From: HRBIN16 sp049969495
GTDB lineage: Bacteria; Armatimonadota; HRBIN16
DNA: 8,029 bases
Reading direction: 5' to 3'
Assembly (NCBI GenBank): GCA_049969495.1
Contig: JBMFOT010000098.1
Span: 1-8,029 of the forward strand
Shown here: positions 1 to 5,304 of the stretch, piece by piece
How positions within the stretch are numbered: the first letter of the stretch is position 1
Layout: every line of letters begins with the position of its first letter
The notes under the pieces: generated by a model
What the model was told of the DNA's origin: nothing
Databases searched by the model: none
The model's input: the letters and a program-made list of their open reading frames with translations, nothing else
Translations under genes and position numbers: made by a program

Positions 1-138
1 GATATACAGCAAGCCCATGTCCCCGTCGTCGCGGTAGCCCCAGTCACCGGCAAAGGTATACGCGGTGCGAAAACCGGTGCGCTCCTCCCTTATCAACGGT
101 TCATGACGTTTTTCCTCCTTGCCGAGATGTGCTGGCAT
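1..138 (-). CDS. RHS-repeat core fragment, truncated start, runs off left edge
   Basis: On the minus strand an open frame runs from a stop at 156-154 to the left edge. From the ATG at 138-136 it gives about 46 residues ending in TAYTFAGDWGYRDDGDMGLL followed by YI. This matches the RHS-repeat-associated core pattern (aromatic-x-GxWGY-x-D-x-x-GL), which is normally followed by a GARYYDPxxGRF-like segment that would lie outside the window. RHS proteins are large surface or secreted proteins whose core precedes a variable C-terminal tip. No RHS/YD repeats precede the core here: the frame is closed by the TAA and the GH116 gene ends only 53 nt upstream of the ATG. It is therefore either a stand-alone short RHS-core gene or a 5'-truncated remnant. 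The start is uncertain because the ATG at 138 lacks a good ribosome-binding site. The RHS match is by eye from about 30 residues; function cannot be inferred. Confidence 0.55.
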   Translation of the reverse strand, partial: MPAHLGKEEKRHEPLIREERTGFRTAYTFAGDWGYRDDGDMGLLYI

Positions 139-190
139 GTCGGTTGAGAGGCGTTACCGTGATGTCCAGGGTTTCCCGAGCATCGCCTCC

Positions 191-2767
191 CTATCCCTCT
201 ATCACCAGCGTCTCCCCCTGCCGCACCGTTACCGGCTCCGCAAAGGTGACCTGCACACCTCCTTCGGCAAGCGGAGTGGAGGTTGCCGAAATTGCTCTGC
301 CCGCCACGTGCACCTGCGGTTGGGGTACCGCGAAGCCCACCTGTACTTCGCGCAACGTCAGGGTGCCTCGATGTATCTGCACCTCCGCTCGCCGGTAACC
401 GGCACCGAAGTTCTGTTTCACCATGCCCCATCCCGAATCGACGGAAAAGAAACAGGCAAAGTCTTCGGGGTACACACGCGGCGCGAAACGCAACAGCCCT
501 CGAGGCGCGGAGTAGAAGAAGTCGGACAGAGCCAGCAACAGCGCATACGACGCCATCGCGCGGGCGTAGTGGTTACCGCACTCGAACTCGTTCCACGGGT
601 TGCGTCGCTCGCCCTGGTAGCGGTCGCGGACACCCTTCACGATAGCCAGCCCTTCCTCGACAAACCCCTCATAGATGAGATGGCTCGCCACCTGATACTC
701 GATGCCCGTCCACACCTCGTCCGAGTACGGGAACGGGAAAAGCGGCCTGCCGCCGTGAGGCCAGGTCGCCAGTAGCAGCCCTGCCTCGTCGTTCAGGGCG
801 TAGATGCGCTGCGGGTTGGCGTGCTCCCAGAGCTCACTCTTCCAGTTGTATCGGAAGACCGACTGCAGCGCCCGGCGCACCTGCTCGGCGTCCAACAGGT
901 CGCCCAGCTTCAGCATCCTCGCATACCATTGCCCGATGAGCTGGTCAGACAGGCATCCTTTGCCCAGCTGGTACTTGGGAAAGTTCGGACTTTGCGGGTC
1001 GGTAGACATCTCGGGTGAGGCGGGGCGCACTTCGTGGACATAATACTCGCCGTTGAACAGATGCTCGTCCATCCACGCGCGACCACTCTCGTATACCCTG
1101 CGGTACTCCTCTGCCTTCTCCTGCTCGCCTAGATAGCGCGCCATCTCCTCCGCTGCCCGCAACGCGCCCAGATAGAAAGTGCCCATCATGGTGTTGGGTC
1201 CGTGAAACTCGATGTCGTAGGTGTTGTGCTGCACACCTTCCATCACGCCGTCCTTATCCTTATCCCATTCACGCCAGGCGTATTCCAGCGCACGCTTCAC
1301 GCTGGGCCACAGCGCCTTCAGCCACTCGTCGTTGCCGTAGATTTGCCAGTCGCGATACACCTTGAGGATTCCGCCCATCTGTCCGTCCGCCGCCGCGTGG
1401 AAAGTGGGTTCGGGGATAGTTCCCAGCGGAAGGGGCATCCGGAAGGTCATGTGCCCGTCCTCGTGCAGATTGATGGCATAGTCCTTTTCGCGGATACTAC
1501 GCTCCAGCGAAGGAAAGAGATAGGGCAACGCCTGCGCGTAGTTCCAGACATGTGTGCAGGTTCCCTCACCGGAGCCGTGCTGGGGGGTACACCCTTCGAA
1601 CCCGTAGAAGGTGCCGTCGGGCAGACGTAGGCAGGTGGTGGTTTTCAGGATGGAGATTTGCGAGCTGACCGCGTCTAGCACTGCTTCGGGCAGGGTAGAC
1701 GACCACAACGCCTGCGCGAAGGCGCGGGTATCACCTTCCAGACGCTCGATGTGCTGCGCCACATACTCCGCGACGGCGATGGCGTCGGCATAACGGGTCG
1801 CGTAGTAGTTCTTCCAGACGGGTTTGGGCTCGGCGGGTGACCAGTACATCTCGAAGTTGGGGATGTGCCACACTATCCACACGGGCAGACGCGCCTCCTC
1901 GCCCGGAGCTACCGTTGCCCGCAAGGCGATGGACCCTACATCGGTGCCTTTTTCTCGATAAGCGGGTTCGGAGTTCTCTTCCAGCCGTCCCTCGCTAGCT
2001 TGCCGCCAGAAGTCCTCTAGCGCGTCGAACCACCCCGCACGCAGCCAGTGGGTCTGCACCTGCACCCTATCGTGCGGGGTCACCAGAGCGAGCGTGCCGT
2101 AACGCGGCGATTCGGGAGGATGTTTGCGCGTACACATCTTCAAACCGCGTACGCAACCACTGTCGGCCGCCTCGATAACGCCCTCACCCACTTCAGGATA
2201 ACCCAGTTTGTTTTCCAGATTGGCATAGAGCACCGCCTCTACGGACGTGTCGGTCGGGTTGTGCAGGGTACAGTGAAAAATGGCTATGGGCAACCCCGAG
2301 TCGTCAGGATTCAGCGGGATGAAGGGGTTGTATGCTTCCAGCGTGACCCGCAAGGGCATCTTGGGGTCTTCCAGATAGAGACGCGCGAAGGGGAACGCGC
2401 CCTCAAACACGACCGAACGAAAGTGCGGCAGCCCGCTTCCGTTGAACCGTTTCGGCACTCCAGACCCGTCGTCTGTGAAGTTGTCTCCGCCAACCGGTCC
2501 CTGCACCACGCGCGTCACGGAGTAACCGTTGGCGGTCCTCGCATGAAGGGTAAAGAAGGTATACTCGAACAACAAGCCCTTGTGCGGACGGTTGAAGATT
2601 TCGAAGTCGCGCAGCTGCCCCCATCCGCCCAGCGAAATGGAGCCAGTGCCGATACCTCCCAGCGGAAACGCAATTTGATCCAATTGCCTTCCCCGATAGA
2701 GACGGGGTTTCCCGCGCGTCAACAGTTCATCCAGCGTATACGTGATTTGTGGGTTTTTCGCTCGCAT
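191..2767 (-). CDS. GH116 family glycoside hydrolase (GBA2/DUF608-like), probable beta-glycosidase
   Basis: Complete 858-residue protein with the two-part layout of GH116. An N-terminal beta-sandwich domain (about residues 28-345, opening with a LGGIGTGSISLGGWG stretch typical of non-lysosomal glucosylceramidase relatives) is followed by an (alpha/alpha)6-barrel DUF608 domain (about 365-735). A further beta-rich tail covers about 745-858. GH116 enzymes are retaining beta-glycosidases acting on beta-glucosides, xylosides or related substrates. By alignment from memory, Glu391 in FEGC is the likely nucleophile and Asp518 in HNTYD the likely acid/base. Other landmarks are THVWNYAQALPYLFPSLERS (405-424) and the NEFECGNHYAR motif near the barrel end. 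No signal peptide or membrane segment is visible, so it is probably cytoplasmic. The start is supported by a GGAGGAG ribosome-binding site (2781-2775), 7 nt before the ATG. It diverges from the NTase/HepT unit and is followed by the RHS fragment in the same direction. Family assignment is firm; substrate is unknown. Confidence 0.9.
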   Translation of the reverse strand: MRAKNPQITYTLDELLTRGKPRLYRGRQLDQIAFPLGGIGTGSISLGGWGQLRDFEIFNRPHKGLLFEYTFFTLHARTANGYSVTRVVQGPVGGDNFTDDGSGVPKRFNGSGLPHFRSVVFEGAFPFARLYLEDPKMPLRVTLEAYNPFIPLNPDDSGLPIAIFHCTLHNPTDTSVEAVLYANLENKLGYPEVGEGVIEAADSGCVRGLKMCTRKHPPESPRYGTLALVTPHDRVQVQTHWLRAGWFDALEDFWRQASEGRLEENSEPAYREKGTDVGSIALRATVAPGEEARLPVWIVWHIPNFEMYWSPAEPKPVWKNYYATRYADAIAVAEYVAQHIERLEGDTRAFAQALWSSTLPEAVLDAVSSQISILKTTTCLRLPDGTFYGFEGCTPQHGSGEGTCTHVWNYAQALPYLFPSLERSIREKDYAINLHEDGHMTFRMPLPLGTIPEPTFHAAADGQMGGILKVYRDWQIYGNDEWLKALWPSVKRALEYAWREWDKDKDGVMEGVQHNTYDIEFHGPNTMMGTFYLGALRAAEEMARYLGEQEKAEEYRRVYESGRAWMDEHLFNGEYYVHEVRPASPEMSTDPQSPNFPKYQLGKGCLSDQLIGQWYARMLKLGDLLDAEQVRRALQSVFRYNWKSELWEHANPQRIYALNDEAGLLLATWPHGGRPLFPFPYSDEVWTGIEYQVASHLIYEGFVEEGLAIVKGVRDRYQGERRNPWNEFECGNHYARAMASYALLLALSDFFYSAPRGLLRFAPRVYPEDFACFFSVDSGWGMVKQNFGAGYRRAEVQIHRGTLTLREVQVGFAVPQPQVHVAGRAISATSTPLAEGGVQVTFAEPVTVRQGETLVIEG

Positions 2768-2774
2768 TCTCTGG

Positions 2775-2781
2775 CTCCTCC
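2775..2781 (-). promoter_or_regulatory. Ribosome-binding site of the GH116 gene
   Basis: GGAGGAG on the minus strand, 7 nt before the ATG at 2767-2765. It confirms the annotated start. I see no convincing -10/-35 pair for this gene in the remaining upstream DNA (2782-2850). Confidence 0.75.
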
Positions 2782-2866
2782 ACAGAGAGTAGTTTATGAC
2801 CGAACAGATTTACGCACTCGATAGGCAGATTTCCTTCATAGGTAAGAGAAACAAATGCCTCCCCTC

Positions 2867-2896
2867 TTGCTAGAGCATCCCTTCAGGCGTTACAAT
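2867..2896 (+). promoter_or_regulatory. Putative sigma-70 promoter of the NTase-HepT-isomerase unit
   Basis: TTGCTA (2867-2872) and TACAAT (2891-2896) are separated by 18 nt, a fair sigma-70 match. Transcription would begin near 2903, just before the ribosome-binding site at 2904-2912, giving a very short leader. The promoter lies inside the ATG-initiated extension of the nucleotidyltransferase frame. That argues that the true start is the GTG at 2921. Prediction by eye only. Confidence 0.5.
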
Positions 2897-2920
2897 AGCC
2901 ATAGAGAGGAGGCACACCCA

Positions 2921-3208
2921 GTGGATAGCCGCGTGCGACAGATTGTGCGGCTCCTGCGTAAGCACGGGGCACGAAAGGTGGAGCTGTTCGGTTCCTACGC
3001 CAGAGGGGAAGCTCGTCCAGACAGCGACATCGACGTCCTCGTGGATTTCAAGGAGAAAAAGAGCCTGCTGGAGATCGTTGGTATCGAGCAGGAGCTGGAG
3101 GAAGCTATCGGGGTTAAAGTAGACCTTTTGACACGCAAGTGGATTAGTCCCTATTTGCTCGACAGAATAGAGCAGGAAGCGGTGGTGGTTTTCGATGATA
3201 CGCGATGA
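2921..3208 (+). CDS. Minimal nucleotidyltransferase, MntA-like antitoxin of a HEPN/MNT pair
   Basis: 95-residue protein of the minimal nucleotidyltransferase (MNT, pol-beta superfamily) type. The signature G-S-x10-D-x-D is intact (Gly24-Ser25, Asp36, Asp38), and a third acidic residue, Asp68 in KVDLL, completes the metal site. In characterised type VII HEPN/MNT systems, MntA neutralises the HepT RNase by transferring AMP units to a tyrosine of the HepT active-site motif. That role is inferred here from family and adjacency. I chose the GTG start because GAGAGGAGG (2904-2912) lies 8 nt before it and the protein then begins at the usual place for the family. The upstream in-frame ATG at 2855 would add 22 non-homologous residues and place the promoter inside the gene. 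The stop overlaps the next gene by 14 nt, so the two are co-translated. At 95 residues it is at the short end for MntA-type proteins. Confidence 0.85.
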   Translation: MDSRVRQIVRLLRKHGARKVELFGSYARGEARPDSDIDVLVDFKEKKSLLEIVGIEQELEEAIGVKVDLLTRKWISPYLLDRIEQEAVVVFDDTR

Positions 3209-3557
3209 TATGGTTTATCTACAACACATCTTGGAGGCTGCCCTAGCCATAGAGGAATATCTACAAGGGATAGACTACGACCACTTTATGAGTAATCGCA
3301 TGGTGCAGGACGCCGTCATCAGGCGCATTGAGGTGATAGGCGAGGCAACCAGGAATTTGTCTTTAGATATCAAACAGAGATACAGCGACGTTCCCTGGCA
3401 GAGAATCGCAGGGATGCGCAATAAACTGATATACGGTTACTTCGGAGTGGACATGGATGCCGTTTGGGGTACTGCAACACGCGATGTTGCATCGCTCAAA
3501 GTGCGGATAGAACAGATTGTGCAGCAAGAAAAATCTTCAGACCAAGGAGAACGCTGA
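3195..3557 (+). CDS. HepT-like HEPN protein (DUF86) with altered RNase motif
   Basis: 120-residue mostly helical protein of the DUF86/HepT family, partner of the preceding nucleotidyltransferase. Family landmarks are the N-terminal DDMVYLQHILEA helix, RRIEVIGEATRNLS (43-56) and PWQRIAGMRNKLIYGYFGVD (67-86). HepT toxins are HEPN ribonucleases defined by R-x4-H-x-Y. Here the motif reads R75-N-K-L-I-Y80-G-Y82: the Arg and last Tyr (the AMPylation target in studied homologues, as I recall) are kept, but the catalytic His is Tyr, encoded by TAC. The protein may be an inactive or altered RNase, or may serve as an AMPylated partner only. The ATG at 3195 gives the usual MxRDDxxYL N-terminus and overlaps the upstream gene by 14 nt, which suggests translational coupling. 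Its stop shares one base with the start of the isomerase gene (TGATG). Family assignment is strong; toxin activity is doubtful. Confidence 0.85.
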   Translation: MIRDDMVYLQHILEAALAIEEYLQGIDYDHFMSNRMVQDAVIRRIEVIGEATRNLSLDIKQRYSDVPWQRIAGMRNKLIYGYFGVDMDAVWGTATRDVASLKVRIEQIVQQEKSSDQGER

Positions 3558-4396
3558 TGCTTTTCTCTATTTGCAACGAACTCTTTCAAGGTTGGGAGCT
3601 GCGCAGGGTGATGGAATACTGCAAAGGGCTGGGCTACCACGCCATCGAAATCGCGCCGTTCACCCTGGCGGACAGCGTGGAGAAGATAACTGCCGAAGAG
3701 CGTGCAGACATTCGTCGCATGGCATCGGACACAGGCATCCAGATTGCGGGCCTGCACTGGCTGCTGGTGAAGCCAGAAGGTCTCCACCTGACCATCGACG
3801 ACGCGGAGGTACGCCGTCGTACCGCCGAATACCTTGTCGCGCTGGCTCACTTCTGCGCCGACATCGGCGGCAAGGTGCTGGTGCTGGGTTCGCCCAGACA
3901 ACGTAGTGTATTGCCCGGCTCCACCTACGAGCAGGCATGGGAGCGTGCTCTAGAGACGTTGCGCCCCGCCGTCAAAGCCGCCGAAGAGCACGGCGTCACC
4001 TGGTGCATCGAACCGCTCTCCCCCGCCGAGACCAACTTCCTCAACCGCGCGGAGGACGCCATCCGCTTCGTGCAAGCACTGGACAGCCCCGCCGCGCGTA
4101 TTATTCTGGACGTGAAGGCGATGAGCAGCGAAGGCAAACCTATCCCGCAAATTATCCGCGAGAGCACAGGCTGGTTCGCTCACTTCCACGCCAACGACCC
4201 CAACCTGAAGGGACCGGGCATGGGCGAGGTAGACTTCGTACCCATCCTGCGAGCGTTGCAGGAGGTGGGCTACAGCGATTACGTGTCGGTAGAGGTGTTC
4301 GACTACTCCGACGGCGCGGAGTACATCGCGGAGGTGAGTTTGCGCAACCTAAAGCGTGCGCTGGCTGACGCTCAAACAGGTCGTGTACCCTCTTAG
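3557..4396 (+). CDS. Sugar (phosphate) isomerase/epimerase, xylose-isomerase-like TIM barrel
   Basis: 279-residue protein of the AP-endonuclease-2/xylose-isomerase-like TIM-barrel superfamily, resembling D-tagatose 3-epimerase and IolE/IolI relatives. The four metal ligands of this fold are visible: Glu152 (CIEPL), Asp185 (ILDVKAM), His211 (FAHFHANDPN) and Glu246 (SVEVFDY). These are the positions expected for a divalent-metal ketose epimerase, from memory of the family. The second-shell His that normally follows the Asp (DTFHMN in ketose 3-epimerases) is Ala188 here, so the substrate is probably different. The start ATG at 3557 is supported by AAGGAGA (3544-3550) 6 nt upstream. The in-frame ATG at 3464 lies within the hepT-like gene and is rejected. 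TGATG overlap with the HEPN gene implies co-transcription and probably coupled translation. Likely a cytoplasmic enzyme interconverting ketoses or inositol derivatives; exact reaction unknown. Confidence 0.85.
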   Translation: MLFSICNELFQGWELRRVMEYCKGLGYHAIEIAPFTLADSVEKITAEERADIRRMASDTGIQIAGLHWLLVKPEGLHLTIDDAEVRRRTAEYLVALAHFCADIGGKVLVLGSPRQRSVLPGSTYEQAWERALETLRPAVKAAEEHGVTWCIEPLSPAETNFLNRAEDAIRFVQALDSPAARIILDVKAMSSEGKPIPQIIRESTGWFAHFHANDPNLKGPGMGEVDFVPILRALQEVGYSDYVSVEVFDYSDGAEYIAEVSLRNLKRALADAQTGRVPS

Positions 4397-4487
4397 AATT
4401 ACCTGTTCTCACCAGATAAACAGCAAAACCTCGTACAACTCTCAGGCGGTTCCGCCGCTAGCTCGCCCCCTCTCTCCCCTTCCCATT

Positions 4488-4540
4488 TCTCCCGGCGCCA
4501 GGAAAAAGAAGACACTCCCCCCTCCTGGCGATTCGGGAGA
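4488..4540. repeat. Imperfect inverted repeat of the CCCTCTCC type between convergent genes
   Basis: The left arm, TCTCCCG-gc-GCCAGGA (4488-4503), pairs with the right arm, TCCTGGC-gatt-CGGGAGA (4523-4540). Each arm has two 7-nt perfect blocks, and a 19-nt loop separates the arms. The flanks continue the theme (CCCCCTCTCTCCCC before, GGGGCTGGGGAG after). It sits between the convergent isomerase and lemA genes, so it could terminate transcription from both sides. There is no T-run after either arm, so a classical intrinsic terminator is not supported. A dispersed MITE-like or REP-like intergenic element is the better reading. The rest of the 156-nt gap shows only a small GGCGG/CCGCC palindrome at 4445-4456. 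Confidence 0.6.
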
Positions 4541-4552
4541 GGGGCTGGGGAG

Positions 4553-5089
4553 CTACCTCGGTACTTCCCTCTCCTGCGCCGCCTGGTCCAGCGTGAACAG
4601 CGGTTGCGGACGAAAACCCAATAGCGGCGCAATCAGCAGGTTCGGAAAACGCTGGATAGACAGGTTGTAGCGCATCACCGTGTCGTTGTAGAACTGGCGC
4701 GCGTAGCGGATTTTGTCCTCCGTGTCGCTCAGCTCCTCCTGCAGGCTCAGGAAGTTCTCGTTTGCCTTCAGCTCGGGATACGCCTCCGCCAGCGCGATGA
4801 GGCTGTTCAGGCTGTGGCGCACCTCCCCCTCCAGTGCCTCCTGTTGTTGAGGCGATAGCGACTGCAGCGCCTGTGTGCGCAGTTCTGCGATGCGCTGGAA
4901 GATGCGCTCCTCATGCTGGGCGTAGCCGCGCACCGTTTCGATCAAGCGGGGTATCAGGTCGTAGCGTCGCTTCAACTGCACATCCACCTGCGCATGAGCG
5001 TTCTCCACGCGGTGGCGATAGGTCAACAGGCGGTTATAGGTTGCCACTGCCCAGATACATAGCACTAACGCGATGAAAAGCAACCACAT
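4553..5089 (-). CDS. lemA: LemA family membrane-anchored protein
   Basis: 178 residues, the usual LemA length. A single N-terminal membrane segment (about residues 2-18, MWLLFIALVLCIWAVATYNR region) is followed by a long helical bundle. Family landmarks are YNRLLTYRHRVENAHAQVD, RRYDLIPRLIETVRGYAQHE (41-60), YPELKANENFLSLQEELSDT (104-123), the helix KIRYARQFYNDTVMRYN, and the closing FPNLLIAPLLGFRPQPLF. The bulk is expected on the far side of the membrane from a short N-terminus. The biochemical role of LemA is not established; it is often encoded with a TPM/YgcG-type protein or the protease HtpX, but here it stands alone between two repeat-bearing gaps. The start is supported by GGAGG (5103-5099) 9 nt before the ATG. 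It is convergent with the isomerase gene and divergent from the beta-helix gene. Family assignment is secure. Confidence 0.92.
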   Translation of the reverse strand: MWLLFIALVLCIWAVATYNRLLTYRHRVENAHAQVDVQLKRRYDLIPRLIETVRGYAQHEERIFQRIAELRTQALQSLSPQQQEALEGEVRHSLNSLIALAEAYPELKANENFLSLQEELSDTEDKIRYARQFYNDTVMRYNLSIQRFPNLLIAPLLGFRPQPLFTLDQAAQEREVPR

Positions 5090-5140
5090 GGCTTTGTTCC
5101 TCCAGGTATTCTGCTATTTCGTCATCACCTCGCCTCTGAC

Positions 5141-5163
5141 CCCCTCTCCTGCGAGGAGAGGGG
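5141..5163. repeat. Perfect 10-bp inverted repeat, CCCCTCTCCT/AGGAGAGGGG
   Basis: CCCCTCTCCT (5141-5150), loop GCG, AGGAGAGGGG (5154-5163): a perfect 10-bp stem with a 3-nt loop. It shares the CCCTCTCC/GGAGAGGG core with the repeat at 4488-4550. It lies in the divergent gap between lemA and the beta-helix gene. Likely a copy of a dispersed intergenic palindrome; a role in the transcript leader is possible but unproven. Confidence 0.75.
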
Positions 5164-5179
5164 AGCCGTGCACCGAACG

Positions 5180-5210
5180 CCCCCTTTCCGCTTTCAATGA
5201 TACAAGGGGG
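5180..5210. repeat. Hairpin CCCCCTT/AAGGGGG in the lemA to beta-helix gap
   Basis: CCCCCTT (5180-5186) pairs with AAGGGGG (5204-5210), a 7-bp perfect stem with a 17-nt loop. It follows the stronger hairpin at 5141-5163 and may be part of the same repeat unit. Weak on its own. Confidence 0.4.
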
Positions 5211-5229
5211 TCAGGTTCCACTTCCCTTG

Positions 5230-5247
5230 CCTCTTTCCCCAAAGAGG
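5230..5247. repeat. Hairpin CCTCTTT-CCCC-AAAGAGG upstream of the beta-helix gene
   Basis: CCTCTTT (5230-5236), tetraloop CCCC, AAAGAGG (5241-5247): a perfect 7-bp stem about 50 nt before the ribosome-binding site of the beta-helix gene. It is the third hairpin in this 215-nt gap. It could be a leader structure or part of the repeat. I see no convincing promoter for the beta-helix gene in this gap. Confidence 0.45.
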
Positions 5248-5304
5248 ACGCTACTGCCTCCCTGTCGAACTTCCGTGCTCAAGAACTGCGCACGGAGGGC
5301 AACG

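Noticed and set aside
119..775. 218-codon open frame on the plus strand
   Set aside because: Antisense to the end of the GH116 gene; Arg/His-rich with no motif, so a shadow frame.
2048..2824. 258-codon open frame on the plus strand
   Set aside because: Lies antisense to the GH116 gene, has no recognisable domain or ribosome-binding site, and its reading reflects the GC-rich codon pattern of the true gene.
2888..2898. GCGTTACAATA near the NTase promoter resembles the left arm of the 6690-6711 operator
   Set aside because: Matches only 9 of 11 positions and has no second arm; it largely coincides with the -10 box, so a chance match is more likely than a second operator.
2855..2920. Upstream ATG extension of the nucleotidyltransferase
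   Set aside because: The 22 extra residues have no family similarity, overlap a plausible promoter, and a better ribosome-binding site precedes the GTG at 2921.
4488..4550. Intrinsic terminator between the isomerase gene and lemA
   Set aside because: The stem is plausible but neither side is followed by a T-run, so I list it as a repeat rather than a terminator.
5197..5304. Upstream ATG extension of the beta-helix gene
   Set aside because: It would put 36 residues translated from repeat DNA before a clear signal peptide; the ATG at 5305 has a good ribosome-binding site.
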